64,000 nt of DNA from the NCBI RefSeq assembly GCF_000153225.1, contig NZ_CH724148.1, positions 1,058,640 through 1,122,639 on the forward strand. Reading direction: 5' to 3'. Below the pieces are notes generated by a model that was not told where the DNA came from, ran no database searches, and saw only the letters and a program-made list of their open reading frames with translations. Shown here piece by piece: positions 26,121 through 35,570 of this stretch. This DNA comes from Polaribacter irgensii 23-P. GTDB taxonomy: Bacteria > Bacteroidota > Bacteroidia > Flavobacteriales > Flavobacteriaceae. Both the position numbers and the translations under genes were made by a program. Position 1 is the first letter of the stretch. Every line of letters begins with the position of its first letter.

Positions 26121-28594
26121 TGAAGTATTTTTTTCTTTTCATCATTTTTTTAAATAGCCTTTGTGCGTTTACTCAGAAAGTAAAGGTTTTAAATAAACAG
26201 ACAGGTAAAATAATTAAAAATGTAACTATTTTTAATGTTAAAGAAACCATCAGCATAACAACGGACGAAGACGGTTTTGCAGATATTTCAGAGTTTGATG
26301 CTATGGAGGTTGTCATTTTCTCCCATCTTTCTTATGCAGTCTCAAGAGTTAGAAAGGCTGTATTAAAATCTAAAAATTATATTGTTTATTTGACAAAGGA
26401 GTCTGAGCAGTTAGACGAAGTGGTTGTTTCGCTTTTTAAAAGGGAAGAGAAAACCAATAGAATTGCAGAGCAGGTCGCAGTTTTAAATTCGAAAGAAATT
26501 CAAAGAGTTTCTGCGCAAACATCTGCAGATTTATTGGCAACAATTCCTGGGATAAAAGTTCAAAAGTCCCAATTTGGAGGTGGAAGCCCTGTAATTCGTG
26601 GAATGGAGTCTAATCGTGTTTTATTGGTAGTAGATGGCGTGCGCATGAACAATGCAATTTATAGGAAAGGACATTTGCAAAGTGCCATTACCGTCACTCC
26701 GAATATGTTGGAGAAAACAGAGGTTGTTTTTGGCCCCTCTTCGGTAATATACGGTTCAGATGCTTTGGGTGGTGTAATTCATTATTATACAAAAACACCA
26801 AAATTATCTGAAGAAGAGGAGGTTGAAAGTCAGTTGTTTTCTAGATTTTCTTCAATTAATAACGAAATCACAACCAATATTTCTGTAGAAGTTAGAAGTC
26901 AAAAATGGGCCTCTTTAACAAGTGTTTCGTACAGTGATTTCGGCGATTTAAAGGCAGGTAAAAAGCGCACACACGGCTTTGAAGATTGGGGGAAAGTTTT
27001 CTTTTATTCAGAGAACAGCAATGGAAATTATAAGGAAAATCCAACGGTAAACTTAGACCCTAACTTACAGCGAAATACGGGATACAATCAAACAGACATT
27101 CTTCAGAAGTTTTTTATTCCGATAACTAAAAACACAGATATAAAGTTAAATTTTCAATATTCTACCTCTTCTAACATTCCGAGATTTGACCGGTTAATGG
27201 AGTTAAAAAATGAACAATTAAAATTTGCAGAGTGGTTTTACGGCCCTCAAAAAAGATTTTTAGCTTCCGCACAAGTGCTCCTGAATCCGAATACAAAAGG
27301 AATGGAAAGCGGGGTCATTACCGCTGCTTATCAAAATGTACAAGAAAGCAGAATTCAAAGAAAATTTGGAAGTTTAGACCGTTCTTATAGAGAGGAGCGT
27401 GTTGCCGTTTATAGTTTGAATGGAGATTTTTCTGTCTCGCTTACGGCAGACAAAACCCAGGCATTTTCCTATGGCTTTGAATTCGCTTATAATGATGTCA
27501 ATTCGAATGCATACGGTAAAGAGTTAAATATTGTAGCCGGAGAAATTGAAGGTTTTTCAAAAAGCTTTAAAGTACAATCTCGGTATCCTGACGGTGGTAG
27601 TTCTTATCTAAGCTCTGCTGTTTATATTGACTATCGACAAGATATTAATAGTAAATCCACTTTAAATTCAGGGATTCGTTTTACAAATACAAATTTAACA
27701 GCGACGTGGGTTGATCAGACATTTATTCAATTGTCGGATGCAAATATTCAGTTGAATCATTCTGCAGTAACCGCAACATTAGGCTATGTTTACAAACCTA
27801 ATAAAAATTGGCAAATCAACAGTGTAGTTTCCTCAGGATTTAGAGCTCCTAATGTGGACGATGTGGGAAGGGTTCGAGAGAAAGCAGGAAACGTTACGGT
27901 GCCAAATATAACGGTAACACCTGAGTTTGCATACAGTGCCGAAATAGGGGTTCAGAAATATTTTAATGAAAAGAAGTTCCGCTTGGGAGCTAATATCTAT
28001 TATACCTTGTTGAATAATTATATTCAAAGAGATTTTGTTTACAATGCAGATGATAGTATTGTCCAAGTAGCTTTTGATGGTGAATTTGGAAATGCAGTTT
28101 CAAATCAAAATAAAAATACGGCCTATATTACTGGGATTACAGCAAGTTATTTAGGGAGGATTTCAGCTGTTTGGAAAACTTCTGGTTTTGTAACCTATAC
28201 CAAAGGACGAACCTATGATACTCAAGAGCCAATGTCTTCTATTCCGCCTATATTTGGACAGTTTGAAATGAGTTATACAATCGCTGAAATTGAAATTGGT
28301 TCTGTGATTCGTTTTAACGCAAAGAAAGAAATCACTAATTTTAATATTACAGAAGGCATTGACAATCACGATTTGACGCCAATTGTAGTTAAAAATGCGG
28401 TGGATGAGTTTGTCAAATATTACGGAACGCCAAGTTGGATTACATTGGGTTTAAACGCAAACTATGCAGTAAGCGATATCATTTCTATTCAAGCGAGGTT
28501 GGATAATTTATTAGACCAACATTTTATCGAATTTGCTTCTGGAGTGGCTTCCCCAGGAAGGAATTTATCGCTTTCTCTCAGAGCTAACTTTTAA
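26120..28594 (+). CDS. TonB-dependent outer-membrane receptor
   Basis: An 824-residue receptor with signal peptide (LCAFTQ) and an N-terminal carboxypeptidase-like domain (about 20-100). A full plug follows (VLNSKEIQRVSAQTSADLLA... to GSDALGGVIHYYTK), then a 22-strand barrel ending in the aromatic terminus LSLRANF. The ligand cannot be read from the sequence; no heme or siderophore genes adjoin. The ATG overlaps the recO stop (TAATG). It ends 1 nt before the convergent SdpI gene. Confidence 0.9.
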   Translation: MKYFFLFIIFLNSLCAFTQKVKVLNKQTGKIIKNVTIFNVKETISITTDEDGFADISEFDAMEVVIFSHLSYAVSRVRKAVLKSKNYIVYLTKESEQLDEVVVSLFKREEKTNRIAEQVAVLNSKEIQRVSAQTSADLLATIPGIKVQKSQFGGGSPVIRGMESNRVLLVVDGVRMNNAIYRKGHLQSAITVTPNMLEKTEVVFGPSSVIYGSDALGGVIHYYTKTPKLSEEEEVESQLFSRFSSINNEITTNISVEVRSQKWASLTSVSYSDFGDLKAGKKRTHGFEDWGKVFFYSENSNGNYKENPTVNLDPNLQRNTGYNQTDILQKFFIPITKNTDIKLNFQYSTSSNIPRFDRLMELKNEQLKFAEWFYGPQKRFLASAQVLLNPNTKGMESGVITAAYQNVQESRIQRKFGSLDRSYREERVAVYSLNGDFSVSLTADKTQAFSYGFEFAYNDVNSNAYGKELNIVAGEIEGFSKSFKVQSRYPDGGSSYLSSAVYIDYRQDINSKSTLNSGIRFTNTNLTATWVDQTFIQLSDANIQLNHSAVTATLGYVYKPNKNWQINSVVSSGFRAPNVDDVGRVREKAGNVTVPNITVTPEFAYSAEIGVQKYFNEKKFRLGANIYYTLLNNYIQRDFVYNADDSIVQVAFDGEFGNAVSNQNKNTAYITGITASYLGRISAVWKTSGFVTYTKGRTYDTQEPMSSIPPIFGQFEMSYTIAEIEIGSVIRFNAKKEITNFNITEGIDNHDLTPIVVKNAVDEFVKYYGTPSWITLGLNANYAVSDIISIQARLDNLLDQHFIEFASGVASPGRNLSLSLRANF

Positions 28595-28595
28595 T

Positions 28596-28943
28596 TTATC
28601 TCTTTTTTCCGGCATCGGTAAAATTAGCATTTAGTGCCTTTTCAGTTTTTACAATACTGACGATGATTGTTATAAAAATAAAAGCCATGGGTTGCCAGGT
28701 AAGTTCAGCACCTAAGAGTGTTACAAAGGCCAAACCGGCAAGAAAAGAAATGCCAGCATAGATTAACAAACTTTGATTAAAAGTATGATTTGCAAAACTC
28801 CATATTTCTTGATTTTGAGTCGCTTTTGGTGTTCTATATCCATAAATACTATTTATTTTTTTTGGGGGAAATTTCCAGAAAATAATACTTATTAAAAATA
28901 ACAATCCGTTTGTGGTAAAAACATAAAAAAGTGCATCATTCAT
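28596..28943 (-). CDS. SdpI family membrane protein
   Basis: A 115-residue protein with three hydrophobic helices. The SdpI/YfhL signature follows helix 1 (SIYGYRTPKATQNQEIW and FANHTFNQ). In Bacillus, SdpI protects against the SDP toxin. Most homologues have no known toxin partner, and no toxin gene is seen here. Next to TesB on the same strand. Confidence 0.85.
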   Translation of the reverse strand: MNDALFYVFTTNGLLFLISIIFWKFPPKKINSIYGYRTPKATQNQEIWSFANHTFNQSLLIYAGISFLAGLAFVTLLGAELTWQPMAFIFITIIVSIVKTEKALNANFTDAGKKR

Positions 28944-28971
28944 AATTTTATTTTTTTAAAGTTTACTACAG

Positions 28972-29835
28972 TTACTTTTTAGGTCTTAGAAGACCTTCTT
29001 GCGCAAAAGAAGCGATGAGCTTGCCATCTCTTGTAAATATATTTCCTTTCGCGAGCCCTCTTGCTCCATAAGCATTTGGAGATTCAGCGGAGAATAGCAT
29101 CCAATCATCGAAGTCAAAATCTCTAAAAAACCACATAGAATGGTCTAAACTTGCTGTTTGTGTATTTCCAAAATTATGAGTGGCCGCATTCGGATTGAAG
29201 GCTGCGTTTAAAATGTTGTAATCTGAAATATAGGTTAGAATTTCTTGTTTTGTTCGATAATCTAATGCTTGTTTTTCTCCTTTCAAACGAAACCAGACTT
29301 GCTCATTAGGAGGCATATTTTTAGATTCTAACAGATTTGGAACCCGAACAGGTTTAAACGTTATTGGCCTGTCAACACTTAAAAATTCTTTCATTGGTTT
29401 TGGTAAAAAGTTACCAAACTTCACAAACATGTCATCCCAACTTAACAGCTCTTCTGGTTGCTTTATTGTTGTATCAAAATTTACTTGATGTTCAAAGCCC
29501 TCTTCTTTTTTATGAAAAGAGGCTGCTAAAATAAAAATAGTTTGGTCTTGTTGTTTTGCGGTCACTCTTCTTGTAGAGAAACTACCACCATTCCGCATCT
29601 CTTCTACTTTATAGTGAATGGGAATTGTTAGATTTCCTGCTTCTAAAAAATAGCCATGCAACGAGTGTAAAAAGCGATTTTCAGGAATGGTTCTGTAGGC
29701 TGCATGTACACTTTGTGCTAGTACTTGGCCACCAAAAACATGTGGACTCCCAATGGTATAACTATCGCCACTAAAAGAGTGGTCTCCTAATTCTTTTAGA
29801 GTTAGTAGTGCGATTAAATCTTTGCTAGTTTGCAT
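28972..29835 (-). CDS. tesB: Acyl-CoA thioesterase II
   Basis: A 287-residue double-hotdog thioesterase that releases free acids from acyl-CoA. The first hotdog has GSPHVFGGQVLAQSVHAAYRT and the LHSLHGYFLEAG segment. The second has ASLDHSMWFFRDFDFDDWMLF with the conserved catalytic Asp (SLDHSMWF). Length is normal for TesB. It lies 5 nt downstream of the acetyltransferase gene (minus strand), so they form an operon. Confidence 0.93.
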   Translation of the reverse strand: MQTSKDLIALLTLKELGDHSFSGDSYTIGSPHVFGGQVLAQSVHAAYRTIPENRFLHSLHGYFLEAGNLTIPIHYKVEEMRNGGSFSTRRVTAKQQDQTIFILAASFHKKEEGFEHQVNFDTTIKQPEELLSWDDMFVKFGNFLPKPMKEFLSVDRPITFKPVRVPNLLESKNMPPNEQVWFRLKGEKQALDYRTKQEILTYISDYNILNAAFNPNAATHNFGNTQTASLDHSMWFFRDFDFDDWMLFSAESPNAYGARGLAKGNIFTRDGKLIASFAQEGLLRPKK

Positions 29836-29840
29836 GTATT

Positions 29841-31004
29841 TTATTTTTTAAAAGGAAATTTTTGATCAAATGGCGTGGGTTTTATCCTTTGTAAAAATAA
29901 CTTTAAAATTTTGTTTTTGATGGTTTTCTTGTGACGAATATAGATGGTTAAGTCTTGGGGAACAGCTCCGACACCACTTTTTATTTCACTCGCTGTTCTT
30001 CCAAAATTTATTTTTTTTAGCTTTCTGTGAATGCCAGTTTCTATATAGTCGTACAACATTCTTTGGTAAATGGCATGTGTTTTGTTCCGTTGATAATCGA
30101 TGCCTACAAAGTGTGCATCTAGAGTGTTTCCATTAACAATACCAGACATAAAGCCTACAATTTCTTTTTCTAACCAGTAGGTTTTTAGAATGTAATTGGT
30201 GCCAAATGCCTCTTTTAAGTTGTGATACGTTTCAAGGTTAAATACGCCTAAATTAAAGGTCGCATTTTCAGCAACTTTTTTATAGAGTATTGTCATTTTT
30301 GGTAAATTTTGAGACAAGTTTTCTAAAGTAACCTCTTCAATTCGGATGTTTGTGCTAAGTGCAAATGCTTTTCTTGCTTTTACGCGAAACTTGGTTTTGA
30401 TAGAAGCTAGGTAATCGTCAAAATGATGCCAATTTTCTTGAAGTTGAAGTTGCATATTGGGTTCGACAGAAAAGCTGTTATAATTGAATTCTTTTAATAC
30501 ATAGGTAATGGCGATCGATTCTTTTACAAAGTCTTTTAATAGATAGGCGTCAATTTGCTTATTTAATTTCTGATTCGCCTCTACAAAACGAACAATACTT
30601 TCAGCGAGCTCTTTTACGATACCTTTTTTATTTTGATGTTCTTTTACGAAAATCCCGTGCTCTCCACTGACAAAAGTATTCCCACAAATTAAAAGTTTAA
30701 GCTCTTTTTTCTCTGAAAGAACTCCGAGCTTGACACTTATTTTTTTGAGAAAGCCAAAATCATTTTTAATTGTCTTTAATTGAAAGTTGATGATTTTTAA
30801 ACTGGCAAAAGCTGTTGCACAATTTTTATCATCGAGTAAGACGATGTAATGAAAGAGTATATTCGGATGATTCTTTTCGATCGCTTTTAAAAAGTGTGGA
30901 TGGAAATAAATATTTTTTGAACAGGATAAATCTTCCCAAATTTTTTGTGGAATTGCATCTATTGTAGAGAAAAATAAGGCCGTATTTGTTTGTTTAAAAG
31001 GCAT
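29841..31004 (-). CDS. GNAT/FemAB-like acyltransferase
   Basis: A 387-residue cytosolic protein. The C-terminal half (about 200-345) looks like an acyltransferase fold: AENATFNLGVFNLETYHNL, then WLEKEIVGFMSGIVNG and TLDAHFVGIDYQRN, typical of GNAT or FemAB-type proteins. The N-terminal half probably holds a second, degenerate copy, as in FemX-type enzymes. Substrate unknown. The end is basic (KKTIKNKILKLFLQRIK), perhaps for membrane or nucleic-acid contact. The region just upstream holds a possible gene relic reading in the same direction. Confidence 0.7.
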   Translation of the reverse strand: MPFKQTNTALFFSTIDAIPQKIWEDLSCSKNIYFHPHFLKAIEKNHPNILFHYIVLLDDKNCATAFASLKIINFQLKTIKNDFGFLKKISVKLGVLSEKKELKLLICGNTFVSGEHGIFVKEHQNKKGIVKELAESIVRFVEANQKLNKQIDAYLLKDFVKESIAITYVLKEFNYNSFSVEPNMQLQLQENWHHFDDYLASIKTKFRVKARKAFALSTNIRIEEVTLENLSQNLPKMTILYKKVAENATFNLGVFNLETYHNLKEAFGTNYILKTYWLEKEIVGFMSGIVNGNTLDAHFVGIDYQRNKTHAIYQRMLYDYIETGIHRKLKKINFGRTASEIKSGVGAVPQDLTIYIRHKKTIKNKILKLFLQRIKPTPFDQKFPFKK

Positions 31005-31261
31005 TTAATTAGTAAATATAGTTTGATGATTAGATGTTTTTTTTGAAAATGTATTCTTATTTTGCATTATTTTCTTCTGTGGTGATACTTTAATTTTAAA
31101 CTCAACCTTCTCTTCAAGAAGAAGATAATTTTTTAAGGTTCCTGTTTCGAAAAGAGGAACTTGTGTTTTGCCTTTGACAAGCTTAATAAGATTTTGGCAA
31201 AAATATAAAGATATTTTATTTTACTAGTTTCCACTTCGGAAGATTCAATTATAACTTTTAT
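31005..31261 (-). pseudogene. Possible decayed gene upstream of the acetyltransferase
   Basis: On the minus strand a 71-codon open stretch (31220 down to a stop at 31005) has no start codon, yet reads like protein: LIKLVKGKTQVPLFETG, then LKNYLLLEEKVEFKI. Just upstream another frame reads IIESSEVETSKIKYLYIFAK, so a single frameshift near 31195-31210 would join them. The stop abuts the ATG of the acetyltransferase gene, as in an operon. I do not recognise the family. It could be the dead 3' end of an operon partner, or chance. Confidence 0.4.
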
Positions 31262-31461
31262 TTAACAGGTCAGTTTTTACGAGTTTTCGAAATAATAAAA
31301 TACATTTTTCATACTTTTATAGGGTGTTGTGTGTCTGTATATTTTAATATTTCAACAGGCCATGTGCATCGTATTTTGTCTTGTTGAGACGTAAAATGAG
31401 TGTTTAAAGAATGTTTCAGTGAATTTTATTGGTATTTTTACTCTTTAAAATTTTATAGAAA
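31262..31461. other. Intergenic region upstream of the methyltransferase
   Basis: About 200 bp with no gene seen. Near its right end TATTTTTA (about 31433-31440) is one base off the -7 consensus and may drive the methyltransferase gene. Confidence 0.4.
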
Positions 31462-32043
31462 ATGAATTTATCAGCAGATGCTTGGGACGAAAGATACACA
31501 AACAATGACATTGCTTGGGATTTAGGAGAGGTATCATCCCCTTTAAAGGCGTATTTTGATCAATTAGAGAATAAAGAGATTAAAATCCTAATTCCAGGGG
31601 GTGGAAATTCCCATGAAGCAGCATATCTCTTTGAAAATGGATTTAAAAATATTTGGGTTGTAGACCTTTCTGAGACTGCTATTGGAAATATTCAGAAACG
31701 AATACCAGAATTCCCCCCTTCCCAATTAATTCAGGGTGATTTTTTTAACATGGATGATGTCTTTGATCTCATTATTGAACAAACTTTTTTTTGTGCAATA
31801 AATCCAAATTTAAGAGCCGATTATACGACTAAAATGCATCATCTTTTGAAATCAAAAGGCAAATTAGTTGGGGTATTATTTAACGTTCCTCTCAATACCA
31901 ATAAGCCTCCTTTTGGAGGTGATAAATCAGAATATTTAGAGTATTTCAAACCATTTTTTATTATTAAAAAAATGGAAGCTTGTTACAATTCTTTTGGGAA
32001 TAGAAAAGGCAGAGAATTGTTTGTTATACTTCGGAGTAAATGA
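31462..32043 (+). CDS. SAM-dependent methyltransferase, thiopurine S-methyltransferase family
   Basis: A 193-residue class I methyltransferase. It opens WDERYTNNDIAWDLGEVS, as in TPMT-like proteins. The SAM-binding motif I is ILIPGGGNSHEAAYL, and VVDLS follows as motif II. The IIEQTFFCAINPNLR segment corresponds to the TPMT catalytic region. The natural substrate of bacterial members is unclear (thiol, selenium or tellurium compounds). Monocistronic. Confidence 0.85.
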   Translation: MNLSADAWDERYTNNDIAWDLGEVSSPLKAYFDQLENKEIKILIPGGGNSHEAAYLFENGFKNIWVVDLSETAIGNIQKRIPEFPPSQLIQGDFFNMDDVFDLIIEQTFFCAINPNLRADYTTKMHHLLKSKGKLVGVLFNVPLNTNKPPFGGDKSEYLEYFKPFFIIKKMEACYNSFGNRKGRELFVILRSK

Positions 32044-32187
32044 TACTGCCATTCAGCATGCAAACGTGTTATTTTGTGAAAAACAGGAGATCAGTATCCC
32101 TTTTATAGATGCATAAAAAATTCTTTTTTTAGCGATTCTTTTGTGTAATAATAGGGTGCTAAAGTCTGAGTTTTTAGTTCGTACTAG

Positions 32188-33366
32188 TTATGAAAATGCA
32201 TTTAATCCTGTGATATCAAAACCAGTAATTAAAAGATGAATGTCGTGGGTACCTTCGTACGTAAGCACACTTTCGAGATTCATCATATGGCGCATGATAG
32301 AATATTCGCCAGTAATTCCCATTCCACCGAGCATTTGTCTCGCTGCTCTTGCAATTTTTACAGCCATCTCTACGTTGTTTCGTTTCGCCATGGAAATTTG
32401 TGCAGAGGATGCATTCCCCTCATTTTTTAAAGTGCCTAATCTCCAAGCAAGTAACTGTGCTTTGGTAATTTCTGTAATCATTTCTGCTAATTTCTTTTGC
32501 TGTAACTGAAATTGACCAATAGGTCTGCCAAATTGTTCGCGCTCTTTAGAGTAGCGCAAAGCGGTATCATAACAATCCATAGCAGCGCCAATTGCACCCC
32601 ATGCAATTCCAAATCGTGCAGAATCTAAACAGCCCAAAGGAGCTCCAAGTCCTGATTTGTTTGGCAGAATATTTTCTTTAGGCACTTTCACATTATTAAA
32701 GATTAGTTCTCCTGTTGCAGAGGCTCGAAGCGACCATTTATTGTGGGTTTCAGGTGTAGAAAAACCTTCCATTCCTCTTTCTACTAATAAACCATGAATT
32801 CTGCCTTCTTCATTTTTTGCCCAAACAACAGCAACGTGTGCGAAAGGTGCATTAGAAATCCACATTTTTGCACCATTTAACAAATAATGATCCCCTTTGT
32901 CCACGAAACTAGTTTCCATTCCAGCAGGATTAGAGCCATGATTTGGTTCTGTAAGTCCGAAACAACCCATCCATTCTCCAGAAGCTAGTTTTGGTAAATA
33001 TTTTTTGCGCTGTGTTTCATTTCCGTATGTAAAAATAGGATACATAACTAAAGAAGATTGTACAGAAGCTGTGGAACGGATACCAGAATCGCCGCGTTCT
33101 ATTTCCTGCATAATCAATCCATAAGAAATTTGATCTAATCCTGCGCCACCGTATTCTAGAGGCAGGTCAGGCCCAAAGGCTCCGATTTTAGCAAGACCTT
33201 TAATAATTGTCTTGGGGAATTTTGCTTGCTGAGCACATTCCTCAATTATAGGAGAAACGTCTCGTTTTACCCAGGCGCGTGCGGTATTTCTTACAAGTTT
33301 GTGTTCTTCGGATAGTAAGTCGTCTACTTGATAATAGTCAGGTGCTTGAAATAAATCAGGTTTCAT
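32188..33366 (-). CDS. gcdH: Acyl-CoA dehydrogenase (glutaryl-CoA dehydrogenase-like)
   Basis: A 392-residue FAD enzyme. The substrate/FAD segment CFGLTEPNHGSNPAGM and MWISNAPFAHV are typical. The catalytic base is E371 in LTYEGTHDIH, the position used in glutaryl-CoA dehydrogenases. The best family match by eye is GcdH (oxidative decarboxylation of glutaryl-CoA in lysine/tryptophan breakdown), but specificity is not proved. No electron-transfer flavoprotein genes are nearby. Confidence 0.87.
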   Translation of the reverse strand: MKPDLFQAPDYYQVDDLLSEEHKLVRNTARAWVKRDVSPIIEECAQQAKFPKTIIKGLAKIGAFGPDLPLEYGGAGLDQISYGLIMQEIERGDSGIRSTASVQSSLVMYPIFTYGNETQRKKYLPKLASGEWMGCFGLTEPNHGSNPAGMETSFVDKGDHYLLNGAKMWISNAPFAHVAVVWAKNEEGRIHGLLVERGMEGFSTPETHNKWSLRASATGELIFNNVKVPKENILPNKSGLGAPLGCLDSARFGIAWGAIGAAMDCYDTALRYSKEREQFGRPIGQFQLQQKKLAEMITEITKAQLLAWRLGTLKNEGNASSAQISMAKRNNVEMAVKIARAARQMLGGMGITGEYSIMRHMMNLESVLTYEGTHDIHLLITGFDITGLNAFS

Positions 33367-33516
33367 GTCTTCTATTTGTATTTTTTAAACAAAGTTTTTA
33401 ATTATAGTTTAAATTTAAACAATAATTTAAGAAAAGGAGAAGAATACAAGTATTTTAAAAGCAGTTCTTTTTTAAAGATAGCGATTGCAAATTGTTAAAA
33501 AGTTGTTGTTTTCTGT

Positions 33517-33524
33517 TAAGTTTG
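33517..33524 (+). promoter_or_regulatory. -7 element TAAGTTTG for rnpA
   Basis: Perfect TAnnTTTG match, with a TTG (33492-33494) 22 nt upstream as the -33 element. Only 5 nt separate it from ATG 33530, implying a leaderless message. Confidence 0.7.
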
Positions 33525-33529
33525 TATCA

Positions 33530-33928
33530 ATGAAAAATACCTTAGGAAAACTGGAGCGTTTAAAGAGTAAAAAATTAATAGAAAAACTCTATGCTGAGGG
33601 AAGTTCAGTGAAAAGTTTTCCGCTGCGCATGATGTTTATTCAAACAACGCATACTTCTAAATTTCCTTGTCAAATAGGTGTTTCTGTAGCAAAAAGAAAT
33701 TATAAATTAGCAGTAGATCGAAATAGATTGAAGCGTTTAATGAGAGAAACGTATCGCTTACAGAAAGAAATTGTCTACAATAATTTAGAAGAACCTTATG
33801 TTTTTATGATTTCGTATATTGGGAGGGAAGAAATTAAATATGAGGAACTGTATTTAAAGATGGAGAAATTGTTAAATATATTTATAGCCGCGATAAAGAA
33901 GACAACAGATGAAAAAAGTCAAGCTTAA
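33530..33928 (+). CDS. rnpA: Ribonuclease P protein component
   Basis: A 132-residue RnpA that helps the RNase P RNA trim tRNA 5' ends. The N-terminal FxxLKSKK-like start (LERLKSKKLIEKLY) and the RNR motif (AVDRNRLKRLMRE) identify it. The start is ATG 33530; upstream codons overlap the promoter. As is usual in Bacteroidetes it is not next to rpmH. It overlaps the S41 protease gene by 20 nt. Confidence 0.92.
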   Translation: MKNTLGKLERLKSKKLIEKLYAEGSSVKSFPLRMMFIQTTHTSKFPCQIGVSVAKRNYKLAVDRNRLKRLMRETYRLQKEIVYNNLEEPYVFMISYIGREEIKYEELYLKMEKLLNIFIAAIKKTTDEKSQA

Positions 33929-35543
33929 AAATAGCATACTTATTTTAGTATTGGTGGGAATACTTTTTGCGACGTTTTCGTTCAAATCTAATTTTTTTGA
34001 GGTTGCCAAGCAAATAGAAATCTATACGACATTGTTTAAAGAGTTAAACATGTACTATATTTCTGAAATTAATCCTGCAGAATTTACAAACAAAGCAATT
34101 AGAAACACACTTAAGGAGCTAGATCCATATACAAATTTCTACAATGAACAGGAGGTAGAAAGTGCTAAAATAAATAGAGAAGGATCTTACGTTGGCATCG
34201 GAGTTTCGGTGTATTATATAAAAAGTGGAATTGAAATTAGTAGTATTCAAAAAGGGTTGGCTGCTGACAAAGCGGGTATAAGAATCGGAGATATTATTGT
34301 TTCTGTAGAGAACCAGTCTTTGAAAAATATGGAAAGTGCACAGCTATCTCTGTTCTTAAAAGGTGTTCCGGGCAGTAAAATTCTACTGGAGCTAGACCGG
34401 CAAGGAGTACTTTTGAAAAAGGAGGTAACGCTGAGTAAGATTGTTGTAAATGCCGTGCCATTTGCGGAAATGATTGATGAGGAAACAGGTTATATTGTGC
34501 TCACTCAATTTAATGATAAGGCGTCTTTACAAGTAAAAAAGGCGTACAAAAAGTTGAAAAAGGAGGGCATGACAAAACTAATTTTTGATTTGCGTGATAA
34601 CCCTGGAGGTTCATTATTAGAGTCGATTCGGATTTCTAATTTCTTTTTGCCGAAAGGAAAAAAAATAGTGAGTACAAAGGCAAAAATTAAAAAATGGAGC
34701 AACCTTTACAAAAGTAAAAACACCCCTTTAGATCTAGAAATTCCAATAGTAGTTTTAATCAATGAGCGCTCTGCTTCGGCATCTGAAATTGTTGCTGGTG
34801 CTCTGCAAGATTATGATCGGGCTGTAATTATGGGAAAACGCTCTTTTGGAAAAGGCTTGGTGCAGCGCTATAGAGAACTTACTTATGGAACGCAGTTAAA
34901 GCTCACGATTTCGAAATATTACACGCCAAGTGGACGTTGTATACAGGAGTTAGATTATGAGAATAGGAATGTTAGAACAGGAGAAGTTCCTAAGTTTTCT
35001 GATACAGGAATCCATGCCTTTAAAACAGAAAACGGCAGGACTGTTTATGACGGTGGAGGTATTATGCCAGACATAGAGACAAAAACATCAGTGGCGAATG
35101 CAAGCACTAGTGCCCTGTTAAAAACAAAAGCTATTTTTAATTTCGCAACCCATTATTTTTATGAAAACCTAACAACGAGCAGTCTTGTAGATTTTAATTT
35201 TAAAAATTTGAATTTTTACAAGTTTACGAACTATTTAAAAAGAGATACTACTTTTGTAACAGTGCAGGAATCTTTATTTGAAAAAGCTTTTTCAACTTCT
35301 AAAATTGCCGATATCTTAAAAGCATATCCTAAAATAAAAGAGCATTTATGTGAGGCTAAAATTATGGCAATATCAAAAAATAAAGAACTGATTTTGGTAC
35401 GAATAAAGTCAGAAATTATGACGCGTTTTTTTTATTCGGAAGGGGCTTATAAGTTTCGTTTAAAAAATGATAGAATGATTTCTGATGCGTTCGCTCTACT
35501 AGAGAATAAAGATATTTATAGCAATGTTTTGTTAAAAAATTAA
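33909..35543 (+). CDS. S41 family C-terminal processing protease
   Basis: A 544-residue periplasmic protease. One N-terminal membrane helix (about 5-25) precedes the family's YISEINPAEFTNKAI and DPYTNFYN segments. A PDZ domain lies at about 90-170 (GIGVSVYYIKSGIEI, GIRIGDIIVSV). The Tsp-type catalytic residues fit exactly by spacing: S290 (SASASEI), D301 and K315 (SFGKG). The long C-terminal part after about 410 is not a known domain to me. The gene overlaps rnpA by 20 nt. Confidence 0.9.
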   Translation: MKKVKLKNSILILVLVGILFATFSFKSNFFEVAKQIEIYTTLFKELNMYYISEINPAEFTNKAIRNTLKELDPYTNFYNEQEVESAKINREGSYVGIGVSVYYIKSGIEISSIQKGLAADKAGIRIGDIIVSVENQSLKNMESAQLSLFLKGVPGSKILLELDRQGVLLKKEVTLSKIVVNAVPFAEMIDEETGYIVLTQFNDKASLQVKKAYKKLKKEGMTKLIFDLRDNPGGSLLESIRISNFFLPKGKKIVSTKAKIKKWSNLYKSKNTPLDLEIPIVVLINERSASASEIVAGALQDYDRAVIMGKRSFGKGLVQRYRELTYGTQLKLTISKYYTPSGRCIQELDYENRNVRTGEVPKFSDTGIHAFKTENGRTVYDGGGIMPDIETKTSVANASTSALLKTKAIFNFATHYFYENLTTSSLVDFNFKNLNFYKFTNYLKRDTTFVTVQESLFEKAFSTSKIADILKAYPKIKEHLCEAKIMAISKNKELILVRIKSEIMTRFFYSEGAYKFRLKNDRMISDAFALLENKDIYSNVLLKN

Positions 35544-35546
35544 CTT

Positions 35547-35554
35547 TATATTTG
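35547..35554 (+). promoter_or_regulatory. -7 element TATATTTG
   Basis: Perfect TAnnTTTG match between the S41 stop and ATG 35571 (16-nt gap). It suggests the next gene has its own promoter despite the short intergenic distance. Confidence 0.6.
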
Positions 35555-35570
35555 CGAAATAACATAGAAC

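Noticed and set aside
31138-31160. Hairpin GTTCCT/AGGAAC
   Set aside because: Only 6 bp, no T run on either strand, and it lies within the possible relic coding frame.
32042-32098. Inverted repeat GATACTG ... CAGTATC
   Set aside because: The loop is 43 nt, arms only 7 bp and no T tract follows; too weak for a terminator or operator.
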